NCBI RefSeq assembly: GCF_041529975.1
Contig: NZ_CP168030.1
Span: forward strand, 186,001 to 250,000
From: Microbacterium maritypicum
GTDB taxonomy: Bacteria > Actinomycetota > Actinomycetes > Actinomycetales > Microbacteriaceae
DNA length: 64,000 nt
Direction of reading: 5' to 3'
Shown here: positions 25,146-33,546 of the stretch, piece after piece
Layout of the letters: each line of letters starts with the position of its first letter
How positions within the stretch are numbered: the first letter of the stretch is position 1
Translations under genes and position numbers: made by a program
The notes under the pieces: generated by a model
The model's database searches: none
The model's input: only the letters and a program-made list of their open reading frames with translations
Told to the model about the DNA's origin: nothing

Positions 25146-26180
25146 ATGACTCAGCACAGTTTCACTTCAGAGGCCGATCTCGAGGAGGCGCTCGCCACAC
25201 CGAGCGCCGGCTTGATCGACGACCTCGCGCGCGGGGCGGGCGACCTCGTGATCCTCGGCGCGGGCGGCAAGATGGGCCCGACCCTGGCGATGCTCGCGCG
25301 CCGTGGAATGGATGCCGCCGGGCGCCAGGACGACGCGGTGTATGCCGTCTCGCGCTTCGGCGATGCCGCGATCCGCGAGCGCCTCGAGGCCGCGGGCGTG
25401 AAGGTCGTCCCGTTCGATCTGATCGAGAACGACGACTTCTCCGCGCTGCCGGATGCTCCGAACGTGGTGTTCATGGTCGGCGCGAAGTTCGGCGCTGCGA
25501 CCAACGCCTCCTGGGCGTGGGAGGTCAACGCGGCCCTGCCCGACCGTGTCGCCCGCCGCTACCGCGACAGCGCCATCTCGGTACTCTCCACCGGCAACAT
25601 CTACCCGTTCCTGCCCGCCTCCTCGGGCGGAGCATCCGAAGAGGTGCAGCCCGCACCCATCGGCGAGTACGCGCAGTCGTGCCTCGGCCGCGAGCGCGTG
25701 TTCGAGTTCGGGGCGCAGGAGCGCGGCACCAAGGTCGCGATCATCCGCCTCAACTACGCGGTCGACCTGCGCTACGGCGTGCTCGCCGACATCGGCAGCG
25801 CCGTGCACGCGGGACAGCCCGTCTCGGTCGCCACCGCCAACGTCAACGTGATCTGGCAGGGCTACGCGAACGAGGTCGTGCTCCGCAGCCTCGTGCACGC
25901 CTCGACCGCCCCGTTCACCATCAACCTCACCGGTCCCGAGCTGCTGAGCGTCGAGTCGATCGCCCGGCGCTTCGGCACCCTCTTCGACCGTGAGGTCGAG
26001 ATCGTCGACGAACCGCAGCCCACCGCGCTGCTCAGCGACGCCCGCCGGTGCATGGCCCTGTTCGGCTACCCGGCCGTCTCCGCCGAGACCCTGATCGGCC
26101 TGCAGGCCGACTGGATCGAGAAGAGCCTCCCGATGATCGCCAAGCCGACCAAGTGGGCAGTCCGCGACGGGAAGTTCTGA
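25146..26180 (+). CDS. extended-SDR NAD-dependent epimerase/dehydratase-like protein
   Basis: 344 residues. A long N-terminal extension precedes a Rossmann nucleotide-binding loop, VILGAGGKMGPTLAMLARR near 34-52. Family features include NVVFMVGAKFG near 102 and STGNIYPF near 142, and an extended C-terminal substrate domain. The classical Y-x-x-x-K is not obvious: GEYAQSCLGRERVFE near 170 holds a Tyr but no Lys four residues on, so catalysis may differ from UDP-sugar epimerases. It follows the permeases by 19 bases and its stop overlaps the next start, so it belongs to the operon. Substrate unknown. Confidence 0.7.
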   Translation: MTQHSFTSEADLEEALATPSAGLIDDLARGAGDLVILGAGGKMGPTLAMLARRGMDAAGRQDDAVYAVSRFGDAAIRERLEAAGVKVVPFDLIENDDFSALPDAPNVVFMVGAKFGAATNASWAWEVNAALPDRVARRYRDSAISVLSTGNIYPFLPASSGGASEEVQPAPIGEYAQSCLGRERVFEFGAQERGTKVAIIRLNYAVDLRYGVLADIGSAVHAGQPVSVATANVNVIWQGYANEVVLRSLVHASTAPFTINLTGPELLSVESIARRFGTLFDREVEIVDEPQPTALLSDARRCMALFGYPAVSAETLIGLQADWIEKSLPMIAKPTKWAVRDGKF

Positions 26181-27241
26181 TGACCGTTCCCACCCTGCGA
26201 CCGGAAGCCGCGGCCACCCTCTCCCGCGGTGCCGTGATCCCGGCGCATCCGCTCGCGCTCACCGCCGAGCGGCGCATCGACGAGCGTCGCCAGCGCGCGC
26301 TCACCCGCTACTACCTCGACGCGGGTGCCGGCGGCGTGGCGGTCGGGGTGCACACGACCCAGTTCGAGATCCGCGATCCGGAACACGCCCTGTTCGAACC
26401 CGTGCTCGCGCTCGCCGCGGAGGAGCTGGATGCGCGGGCGAGTGCCGACGTGGTGCGCATCGCCGGCGTCGCTGGTGGCACCGCCCAGGCGGTCGCCGAG
26501 GCCGAGCTCGCCCGCGGGCTGGGCTACGACGCCGTGCTGGTGAGCCCTCGCGTGGCCGGCGCCGACGAGCGAGCCCTGCTCGAACGCGCCCGCGCCGTGG
26601 GCGAGGTGCTGCCGGTGGTCGGCTTCTACCTGCAGACCGCGATCGGCGGCCCCGTGCTCGACCGGGAGTTCTGGCGCGAGTTCGCCTCGATCCCGGCCGT
26701 CGTCGCCGTCAAGGCTGCGCCCTTCGACCGGTACCGCACGCTGGAGCTGGTGCGCGGGGTGGCTGCCTCGGGCCGCGCCGACGAGATCGCGCTCTACACC
26801 GGCAACGACGACGCGATCGTCGCCGACCTGCTCTCCGAGTTCCACGTGGAGTCGCCGTCGGGCCCGCGCACGCTGCGCTTCGTCGGCGGACTGCTCGGAC
26901 AGTGGGCGGTCGGCACGCGTGCCGCGGTCGCGCTCCTCGAACGTGCACAGCGCGCGATGGCCGGAGACGCGGGGGCGTATCGCGACCTGGGGCTCGTCGC
27001 CTCCGACATGGTCGACGTCAACCAGGCCGTGTTCGACCCGGGCAACGACTTCCACGGGGTGATCGCGGGCGTGCACGAGATGCTCCGCCAGCAGGGGCTG
27101 CTCGAGGGCACCTGGTGCCTCGACCCCGCAGAGGGGCTGTCGCCCGGCCAGGCGGAGGAGATCGAGCGGGTGCGCCACGCGTACCCCGACCTGAACGACG
27201 ACGCCTTCATCGCCGAGAACCTCGAGGCCTGGTTGCGATGA
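26180..27241 (+). CDS. DapA/dihydrodipicolinate-synthase-family lyase
   Basis: 353 residues, TIM barrel. GAVIPAHPLALTAERRID near 17-34 replaces the usual T-P-F start. GVHTTQFE near 57 is the loop equivalent of G-T-T-G-E. GFYLQTAIGG near 153, and VVAVKAAPFDRYRT near 174-187 carries the Schiff-base Lys. LYTGNDD near 207 follows. Family members cleave or dehydrate 2-keto-3-deoxy sugar acids, or condense pyruvate with aldehydes. In this catabolic operon a retro-aldol or dehydration of a keto acid intermediate is the most likely role. It is about 50 residues longer than typical DapA. Coupled to both neighbours by overlapping stop/start codons. Confidence 0.78.
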   Translation: MTVPTLRPEAAATLSRGAVIPAHPLALTAERRIDERRQRALTRYYLDAGAGGVAVGVHTTQFEIRDPEHALFEPVLALAAEELDARASADVVRIAGVAGGTAQAVAEAELARGLGYDAVLVSPRVAGADERALLERARAVGEVLPVVGFYLQTAIGGPVLDREFWREFASIPAVVAVKAAPFDRYRTLELVRGVAASGRADEIALYTGNDDAIVADLLSEFHVESPSGPRTLRFVGGLLGQWAVGTRAAVALLERAQRAMAGDAGAYRDLGLVASDMVDVNQAVFDPGNDFHGVIAGVHEMLRQQGLLEGTWCLDPAEGLSPGQAEEIERVRHAYPDLNDDAFIAENLEAWLR

Positions 27242-28275
27242 ACGTTGCGATGAGCGCGGCGGCGAGCGGGGGAACGGTGGCGCCGACCGTGGTCGCGGTC
27301 GTCTCCGAGGAGCTCTTCGCGGAGTTCTTCTCGGGTGAGGATGCGGAGCGGCTGCAGGCGGTCGCCGCCGGTCTGGGCGGGTCGTTCGTCCGGGTGGATC
27401 GGCTGTCCGATGCGGAGCTCGCCGAGGCGCGCATCGTGATCACGAGCTGGGGCGTCGGCCCCTTCGACGCGGCCGTGCTCGCCTCGCTGCCGAAGCTCGA
27501 GCTCATCGCGCACACCGGCGCCACGATCAAGCCCTTCGCGACGGATGCGCTGTTCGATCGCGGTGTCGTCGTGACCCAGGCGGGTGCGGGCATGGCGCGG
27601 CCCGTCGCCGAGGTGTCGTTGACGTTCACGCTCGCGCTGCTGCACCGGGTGCCCGAGATGCACAACGCCCTGCGCGCCGACGACGGCTGGTACGACGCGG
27701 ATGCCGTGGGCGTGCAGCGCGAGATCCTCGGCACGCCCATCGCCGTGATCGGTGCCTCCCGCACCGGACGGGCGTATCTCGAACTGATCCGTGCGCTCGG
27801 GGCCGAGCCGCTGCTGGTCGACCCGACTCTCGATGCGGCCGCCGCGGCGGGGCTCGGGGCCGAGCTGGTCACCCTCGACGAGGCGCTGCGGCGTGCGCAG
27901 ATCGTCGCCGTACACGCGCCGACCCTGCCCGAGACGCATCACCTGATCGGCCGCCGGGAACTCGCGCTGCTGCGCGACGGCGCGGGGCTCGTGAACACGG
28001 CACGGTCGTGGCTGGTCGACGAGGCCGCGCTGATCCAAGAGCTGGAGCGCGGCCGTCTCAGTGCGGCGATCGACGTCTTCGACGAGGAGCCGTTCGCCGC
28101 GGACAGTCCGTTCCGATCGCTGCCCGGCGTGCTGGTCACCCCGCACCGGGCGGCCGGCACGAGCCAGGGACGTCTGCGTCAGGGGCGGATCGTCGTCGAC
28201 GAGGTCGAGGCCTTCGCCGAGGGGCGCACCCTCACGCACACCATCTCCCGCGACCAGCTGTCTTCGATGGCATGA
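27238..28275 (+). CDS. D-2-hydroxyacid dehydrogenase-like oxidoreductase
   Basis: 345 residues from ATG 27238 (ATG 27250 also possible). The C-terminal half contains a Rossmann fold with PIAVIGASRTGRAYLELI near 163-180, where the usual G-x-G-x-x-G is G-A-S-R-T-G-R. The family's catalytic residues appear to be kept: Arg in VNTARSW, Glu in FDEEPF and His in LVTPHRAAGTS. It resembles the gene at 58095 in both the glycine loop and the TSWG / AHTGA segments. It would reduce or oxidise a 2-keto/2-hydroxy acid generated by the pathway. Overlaps the DapA-type gene by four bases. Confidence 0.75.
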   Translation: MNVAMSAAASGGTVAPTVVAVVSEELFAEFFSGEDAERLQAVAAGLGGSFVRVDRLSDAELAEARIVITSWGVGPFDAAVLASLPKLELIAHTGATIKPFATDALFDRGVVVTQAGAGMARPVAEVSLTFTLALLHRVPEMHNALRADDGWYDADAVGVQREILGTPIAVIGASRTGRAYLELIRALGAEPLLVDPTLDAAAAAGLGAELVTLDEALRRAQIVAVHAPTLPETHHLIGRRELALLRDGAGLVNTARSWLVDEAALIQELERGRLSAAIDVFDEEPFAADSPFRSLPGVLVTPHRAAGTSQGRLRQGRIVVDEVEAFAEGRTLTHTISRDQLSSMA

Positions 28276-28288
28276 CCGGGGCGGCGGG

Positions 28289-29227
28289 ATGCGCGGCCGC
28301 CGCGCGGGCATCGTGAGCGCGGCGACAGTCCGTGCCGCCCGCGCCACGGACCAGCAGGCGCTCGGGGCGCTATGGGCGACGGCGTTCACGCCCCCGCTCG
28401 CTCCCGACCAGTGGCTCGTCGACGACGAACGGCTCGCGCACACGCGGGTGGCCGAAGATGACGATGGCCTCTGCGGGTCGATCTACGGACTACCCAAGCG
28501 GCTCCGGGAATCCGACGGCGGGATCGCCGCGGTGCACGCCATCGGCAGCGTCGCGGTCGCCGAGCGGGCGAGGGGGCAGGGGCTCGCACGCCGGCTGGTC
28601 GCCGCGACCCTGCAGGCGGCGGGCGACGCCGATTGGGCACTGCTGTTCACCGGTACACCCGAGGTGTACCGCTCCAGCGGGTTCGAGACGTTCTCGATGG
28701 CGCGGACCGTGGCCGGGCCCTGGCGCGCTGCGACGCCCGCCGGAGACGAGGGTCGCGTCGTGCGCGAATCCCTCGGGCTCGGGAGCCTCCGCCCGGTGCG
28801 CGAGGTCTACGAACGTTCACGGTCCGATCTGGTCCTGGCGCCGGTGCGCGGCGATCGGGACTGGGCGATGGCGGAGGTGCGGCTGCGAGGCGCCATTCTG
28901 TACCGCCGGATCGAAGGATCGACCGTGGTCGGCTACGCGGTCGCCGAGCCTCGCGGCGGGGTCGGCGTGCTCCTCGAGAGCGCCGTGCTTCCGGGTGCCG
29001 ACGGTGCGCGGGATGACCTGCTCGCCGCCATCGCGGTGGACTGGGCATCCGCCGGGGTGACGTCGTGCGAGCTCGCCGTGCCCGCCCTGCCGGAGGAAGA
29101 CCGCGCGCTGCGTGCGTTCGCGCCCGAGGCCGTGCGGCAGGACGACCGCACCGGGATGATCCGCCCGCTGCGGCGCGCGGCGCGACTGCACGGCATCCGC
29201 CACTTCACGGCGGGCGACTACTTCTGA
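28289..29227 (+). CDS. GNAT-family N-acetyltransferase
   Basis: About 312 residues. The N-terminal GNAT domain has VHAIGSVAVAERARGQGLARRL near residues 80-101 with the acetyl-CoA R-G-Q-G-L-A loop, then LLFTGTPEVYRSSGF near 115, the usual strand-Tyr-S-x-G-F. A second half of about 170 residues (LGLGSLRPVREVYERSRSD onward) suggests a two-domain Eis-like arrangement, but shorter. ATG 28289 and GTG 28313 are both possible starts. It may acetylate a metabolite or protein amine. Membership in the sugar operon is uncertain, as it follows by 13 bases but has a different character. Confidence 0.7.
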   Translation: MRGRRAGIVSAATVRAARATDQQALGALWATAFTPPLAPDQWLVDDERLAHTRVAEDDDGLCGSIYGLPKRLRESDGGIAAVHAIGSVAVAERARGQGLARRLVAATLQAAGDADWALLFTGTPEVYRSSGFETFSMARTVAGPWRAATPAGDEGRVVRESLGLGSLRPVREVYERSRSDLVLAPVRGDRDWAMAEVRLRGAILYRRIEGSTVVGYAVAEPRGGVGVLLESAVLPGADGARDDLLAAIAVDWASAGVTSCELAVPALPEEDRALRAFAPEAVRQDDRTGMIRPLRRAARLHGIRHFTAGDYF

Positions 29228-29336
29228 GCACCGGCTCGGAGAACGGCACTGGGGACTGGGGATCGATCGGATGATGCGGCTCGGCCGGACGGCCGGACGC
29301 CTGACCGCGGTGATGACGCCGCACGGAAGGATCAGC

Positions 29337-31490
29337 ATGACCCCGCAGGAGATGACCCAGACCGAAACCGCCGCGCTGCGCAGTCGGCGCATGCTGCTCG
29401 CCGGTTTCGGCGCTGCCGCGATCGGTGGAGTGGCCGCCGTCGGCATGCCCGCAGCCGCGCAAGCCGCCGGCCCCGTGGCACCGCAGAGCTCGTCGGGTTC
29501 GGCGAACGTCGCCAACGGCGGCACCGCGACCGAGCTCGCGAAGCGCAAGGGGAAAGACGGCGACCTCGTGCGCACGACCGGGTACGCGGCGGCCGGGGAC
29601 GGCGGCGACGGGCTGTACCGCTTCGTGAAGAAGGATGCTCCGGCGGCGAACGGCGGCACCGTGCTCGCCGGTCCGAAGGGCGGTGCGTGGCTGCTCCTGC
29701 ACGACGGCGTCGTCGACTTCCGCATGTTCGGTGTGATGAACGCGAAGGTGAATGCCGACGACGCGCTCGACGCGATGGTGAACGATGCGAGCATCCACCG
29801 CATCGAGGCCCACAGCGACCTGAACTTCGTGCGTCGCCACAAGTTCTCGCGGTCGCGCATCGCCTTCGACTTCGGCGGCCACCTCATGACGACGGTCGGC
29901 ATCGAGAACGCCGGCAAGGACGACCCCTTCGCCGCGGTCATGTTCTTCCGCGGCGAGGTGACGGATGCCGTGCACGAGGCGCGACTGAACGAGGTGGTCC
30001 CCGACCTCGGCGACGTCTTCCCGGTCGCCGACTCCTCCTTCTTCGCGGTCGGTGACTGGTACGCCGCCGAGGTGAACGCGCTGTCGGGGCGGTGGGAGCG
30101 CGAGCTGCAGCGGCTCGTGCAGGTCACGCAGATCGTCGACGGCACGCACATCCGCATCAACTACAAGAACGGCTGGCCGCTCGGCAAGGACCGCACGATG
30201 ACGTGGCGCCGGGTGGTGCCGGTGCAGGACGTCACCGTGTCGAACCTGAAGTTCCTCGGCACCGGGAAGGACGAGTACACGGGCTCGCACCCGCTCGCCT
30301 TCGAATACGCGGTGCGCTGCGACGTCGACCACATCGACGGGACCGGCACGTTCTGGCCGCTCATCCAGCGCCGCTGGAACACCTACTACTCGACCGTGAG
30401 CTGCACGCTCAAGAACCCCACCTCGGTCACCTGGGGCGGCGCCGGCTACCTGACGCAGCAGATCTACTGCCTGTACGGATACGTCGCCAACTGCCACACC
30501 GCCAACTCGCGGCACCTGAACGACTTCACCGCGAGCGCCTACTGCCTCGTCGAGAACTGCCACGGCGACGGCGACGACCAGGGCCCGTTCGTCACGCACG
30601 GCCAGTACGAGCACGACCTCACCTACACCGGCAACTCGGGGCTGATGACGTTCGCGAACTCCGGTGCGGCCTGGGGATCGGCGGCCAAGCGCATCACGGT
30701 GCGCAAGCACGTGTGCTCGTGGTTCGTCGCCCGCGTGCGCATCACCGACCTCACGCTGGAAGACGTGCAGGTGATCGGCAAGCCCTCGCTCGCCGGCTCC
30801 GGAATGCTGTGGATCAATGCCGACGGCGCCCAGCTGCGGGGGTGCACGGCATCCGACACGCTCGTGATCACGCAGGCGTCGGACAACTCCGGGCGCCCGA
30901 CGGTGATCGCCGACTCGCACTTCACGTTCGTCGCTCCCGGCGAGCTCACCAATGCCACCGTGAAGACCCCGGTCACGTTCGTCGACACCGTGCTCGACCG
31001 GGTCGGCGGCATGAAGATCGCGGGCTCGGGTGCGGTCACGTTCCGCGGCTCGACCCTGAACGCGGCGGATGACGCGGCGCCGATCGTGTCGTCGTCGGCG
31101 CAGCTGCGATTCGAGGGGTCGACGCTGCGCAACGCCCGCATCGAGGCGGCGCGGGGTGAGCGCCAGGTGGTCGAGGTCGCGGGTTCGGATGTGTCGATCA
31201 AGGGCGGCACCGGTGTCTCGCGGACCGGAGACGGCGAGTTGCACCTGACGCTGTCCGACAGCAGTTTCCGCGCCGAGGGATCATCCACCCACGTCGCGGT
31301 CACGAAGGGGGCGACGCACTACCGCGCGGTCGGCAACCGCTTCGAGGGCGGTGCGCTCGAGCTGGCGGATGCCGCGTTCGGCGGCTCGTCGACCCTGCTG
31401 CACACCGGCAACGTGGAGTCGGGCGTCACCCGCACGGCCTTCCCCGCCGAGGGCGACCGCGTCGTCGACACCGCCAACCTCGTGGTCTGA
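29337..31490 (+). CDS. Tat-exported right-handed beta-helix protein (paralogue 1)
   Basis: 717 residues from ATG 29337 (GGAAGGA seven bases upstream). The N-terminus is a Tat-type signal with SRRMLLAGFGAAAIGG and a cut near AAAQAAG. The rest is a single-stranded parallel beta-helix: many short repeating strands with Asn, Val and Thr ladders, a Cys-rich centre (GGAGYLTQQIYCLYG near 368, SAYCLVENCHGDGDDQG near 400, HVCSWFVA near 460) and a long Ser/Thr/Val-rich end. The family includes pectate lyases, epimerases and other polysaccharide-acting proteins. The acidic patch GDGDDQG is a candidate Ca-binding or catalytic site. A clear paralogue lies at 40382-42616. Confidence 0.75.
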   Translation: MTPQEMTQTETAALRSRRMLLAGFGAAAIGGVAAVGMPAAAQAAGPVAPQSSSGSANVANGGTATELAKRKGKDGDLVRTTGYAAAGDGGDGLYRFVKKDAPAANGGTVLAGPKGGAWLLLHDGVVDFRMFGVMNAKVNADDALDAMVNDASIHRIEAHSDLNFVRRHKFSRSRIAFDFGGHLMTTVGIENAGKDDPFAAVMFFRGEVTDAVHEARLNEVVPDLGDVFPVADSSFFAVGDWYAAEVNALSGRWERELQRLVQVTQIVDGTHIRINYKNGWPLGKDRTMTWRRVVPVQDVTVSNLKFLGTGKDEYTGSHPLAFEYAVRCDVDHIDGTGTFWPLIQRRWNTYYSTVSCTLKNPTSVTWGGAGYLTQQIYCLYGYVANCHTANSRHLNDFTASAYCLVENCHGDGDDQGPFVTHGQYEHDLTYTGNSGLMTFANSGAAWGSAAKRITVRKHVCSWFVARVRITDLTLEDVQVIGKPSLAGSGMLWINADGAQLRGCTASDTLVITQASDNSGRPTVIADSHFTFVAPGELTNATVKTPVTFVDTVLDRVGGMKIAGSGAVTFRGSTLNAADDAAPIVSSSAQLRFEGSTLRNARIEAARGERQVVEVAGSDVSIKGGTGVSRTGDGELHLTLSDSSFRAEGSSTHVAVTKGATHYRAVGNRFEGGALELADAAFGGSSTLLHTGNVESGVTRTAFPAEGDRVVDTANLVV

Positions 31491-31516
31491 CCCGCCCGCG
31501 CGCACCCGTCCCGGTC

Positions 31517-31600
31517 GCCGAGTGCACGGGCTACTCGCGAGTGCACGGCTTCTCGACGTGAAGAAGCCGTGCACTCGGCGGGAGGTCGTGCACTCGGCGG
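31517..31600. repeat. 84-bp repeat, copy A (palindromic GAGTGCAC units)
   Basis: The element holds two CGAGTGCACGG units (from 31519 and 31538) followed by inverted units GCCGTGCACTCG (31566-31577) and CGTGCACTCG (31587-31596), so the whole folds on itself. Copy B at 33443-33525 is nearly identical in order and spacing and in the same orientation. Together they bracket the amino-acid permease gene. Confidence 0.75.
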
Positions 31601-31646
31601 CCGCGCAGCGCCCATAATTCGCGCCCGCACACCGCGGCCGCATCGC

Positions 31647-31717
31647 ATGAAGGAGAACTCCCGTTATGAAGGAGGATCCGCTGATCCTGGTCCTTCATAA
31701 CGGGAGTTCTCCTTCAT
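31647..31717. repeat. perfect 27-bp inverted repeat between convergent genes
   Basis: Left arm 31647-31673 starts ATGAAGGAGAACTCCCG and the right arm 31691-31717 is its exact reverse complement. The 17-base loop itself contains GGATC-CGCT-GATCC. It sits between the convergent beta-helix and permease genes, so it would terminate transcription from both sides. The TGAAGGA / GGAGAA units recur at 45958 and 48267, and a related layout at 6612. Confidence 0.85.
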
Positions 31718-31718
31718 A

Positions 31719-31767
31719 GCGGGCTGCGGGCTGCGGGCTGCGGGCTGCGGGCGACGGGCGACGGGCT
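31719..31767. repeat. heptanucleotide tandem repeat
   Basis: Seven consecutive 7-base units: four GCGGGCT, then GCGGGCG, ACGGGCG and ACGGGCT. It begins just after the 27-bp inverted repeat and ends 15 bases from the permease stop. It is non-coding and probably prone to copy-number slippage. Confidence 0.7.
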
Positions 31768-31781
31768 GCGGCGACAGGGCG

Positions 31782-33224
31782 TCAGCGGCGGCGGCGGGGG
31801 CTGTCGGGGTTCATCAGCGAGTGGCGGCGGCCGTAGGCGAAGTAGACGACGAGTCCGATCACGAGCCAGACCCCGAAGCGCAGCCAGGTCTCCCAGTGCA
31901 GCTGCGAGATGAGGAACAGCGAGAAGGCGACGCCGACGATCGGCACCACCGGCATGAACGGCAGCCGGAAGGTGCGCGGCGCATCCGGCTTCGTGTACCG
32001 GAACACGACGACGGCGATGCATACGACGACGAACGCCGCCAGGATGCCGATGTTTGTCAGGTCGGCCACGGCACGGATGGGGAAGATCCCGGCGAAGAAC
32101 GCGGAGCCGATGCCCGCGATCCAGGTCACCCGCTGGGGCACGCCGCGGCCGTCGACCTTCGAGAACCAGCCGGGGAGCAGCCCGTCCCGGCTCATCGAGA
32201 ACCACACGCGGGTGGCGCCGAGCAGGAACGTGAGCATGACCGTGAGGATCGACAGCACCGCGAACACGGAGATGATCGAGGCGATGACGGGCAGCCCGAC
32301 GCTCGAGAACGCCGAGGCGAAGCCGGCCTTCGGGTCGATGTCCTGGTAGTTCTGCATCCCGGTGAGCACCAACGTCGCGGCGACGTAGAGCAGCATCGCG
32401 ATGATGAGCGACAGGATGATCGCCTTCGGCATGTGCTTGCGCCCGTCCTTCGCCTCCTCGGCGGCGGTGCTCATCGCGTCGTAGCCGAACACGGCGAAGA
32501 ACACCGTCGCGGCCCCGGTGAAGACCGGGCCGAAGCCGGACGGCATGAACGGGGTGTAGTTGTCGGTATTGATGTAGAAGATGCCCAGGCCCACGATGAA
32601 CAGGATCAGCAGGATCTTGATCCCGACCGCCACCAGCTCGAACCGGCCGAAGGTCTTGGTGCCGCGGCTGAGGAGGAAAGTCACGAGCAGGCAGATCAGG
32701 ATCGCCGGGATGTTGACGACGCCGCCGGGCTGGTCGAACGTCTCGGTGACCGCGGTCGGCAGGTGGACGCCGAAGCCGGAGAGGAACGCATCGAGGTAGC
32801 CGGAGATCCCGATCGCGACGACGGCCACGATGGCCACGTACTCCAGGAGCAGATCCCAGCCGATGAACCATCCGGTGATCTCGCCGAGCGCGACGTAGCC
32901 GTAGCTGTACGCCGATCCGGCCCGGGGGATCATTCCCGCGAATTCGGCGTACGAGAGAGCGGCGGCCGCAGACGCCAGTCCGGCGATGAGGAACGAGATG
33001 ACGACCGCGGGCCCGACACCGGGGTTCGTGGCATCGCCGTGCGCGACGAGGCCCGCGAGCGAGAAGATCCCGACGCCGACGATGCCGCCGACGCCGATCG
33101 CGGTGAGCTGCCACAACCCGAGGGATTTGAAGAGACCACTGCTCTCCGCCTCTTCGTTCAGGTCGCCGACCGGCTTGCGCCGCCAGACGGAATACGCCGG
33201 ATTCTTCGGATTCGTGCGGGGCAT
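31782..33224 (-). CDS. APC-family amino acid permease (cationic amino acid transporter-like)
   Basis: 480 residues and about 12-13 membrane helices. The N-terminal helix 1 breakpoint is QLTAIGVGGIVGVGIFSLAG near 39-58, the substrate-binding G-x-G segment of APC transporters. ALSYAEFAGMIPRAGSAYSYGYVALGE near 90 is the conserved helix 3 region, and FFAVFGYDAMSTAAEEAKDGRKHMP near 240 is the helix 6/7 loop seen in CAT/YfnA-type exchangers. It ends with a basic tail. It lies alone on the reverse strand between two copies of the 83-84 bp repeat. Substrate is most likely an amino acid, type not determinable. Confidence 0.85.
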   Translation of the reverse strand: MPRTNPKNPAYSVWRRKPVGDLNEEAESSGLFKSLGLWQLTAIGVGGIVGVGIFSLAGLVAHGDATNPGVGPAVVISFLIAGLASAAAALSYAEFAGMIPRAGSAYSYGYVALGEITGWFIGWDLLLEYVAIVAVVAIGISGYLDAFLSGFGVHLPTAVTETFDQPGGVVNIPAILICLLVTFLLSRGTKTFGRFELVAVGIKILLILFIVGLGIFYINTDNYTPFMPSGFGPVFTGAATVFFAVFGYDAMSTAAEEAKDGRKHMPKAIILSLIIAMLLYVAATLVLTGMQNYQDIDPKAGFASAFSSVGLPVIASIISVFAVLSILTVMLTFLLGATRVWFSMSRDGLLPGWFSKVDGRGVPQRVTWIAGIGSAFFAGIFPIRAVADLTNIGILAAFVVVCIAVVVFRYTKPDAPRTFRLPFMPVVPIVGVAFSLFLISQLHWETWLRFGVWLVIGLVVYFAYGRRHSLMNPDSPRRRR

Positions 33225-33442
33225 CCTTGCCTCCCTGAATGGCCGCCCGGGTGCGGGCGGCGAGCGATGGCTGAGCTTTTGACCGGTAACACGTTACGCC
33301 CGCCTCGCCCCCCTCCTCAATCAGACTTCTGGCCAGGATCCTGCGCCCGGCGTGCGCCCACCTCTCGGCGCCCCTTTCCGCCACCGCCACCGCCACCGCC
33401 ACCGCCACCGCCACCGCTGCCGCTGCCGCCACCGCTGCCGCT
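33225..33442. other. non-coding region upstream of the permease, with CCACCG tandem repeat
   Basis: This is the leader and promoter region of the reverse-strand permease gene. Eleven hexamers, mostly CCACCG with some CTGCCG, run from 33381 to 33446 and merge with repeat copy B. An AT-richer patch, TTTTGACCGGTAACACGTTACG near 33276-33297, contains GTAACACGTTAC, a near-perfect palindrome (GTAAC / GTTAC) that could be an operator. No gene is seen. Confidence 0.5.
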
Positions 33443-33525
33443 GCCGAGTGCACGGGTTGCTCGCGAGTGCACGGGGTGTTCGCGTGAGGGAGCCGTGCAC
33501 TCGGCGGGAAGCCGTGCGCTCGGCG
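33443..33525. repeat. 83-bp repeat, copy B
   Basis: It has the same order of units as copy A at 31517: two CGAGTGCACGG units, a short variable centre, then GCCGTGCACTCGGCGGGA and a fourth inverted unit with one change (GTGCGCTCGG). It is in direct orientation relative to copy A, about 1.9 kb away on the other side of the permease. Confidence 0.75.
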
Positions 33526-33546
33526 AAAGGGGGGAGAGGGAGGGGG

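Noticed and set aside
25146..26180. Assigning the epimerase-like gene as a UDP-sugar epimerase
   Set aside because: The glycine loop fits, but the catalytic Y-x-x-x-K is not evident and the context is catabolic, so only the fold is called.
33381..33446. CCACCG/CTGCCG array read as a Pro-rich coding sequence
   Set aside because: The frames through it (for example 31821-33629) are antisense to the permease and lack any start context or domain. It is a simple tandem repeat in the permease leader.
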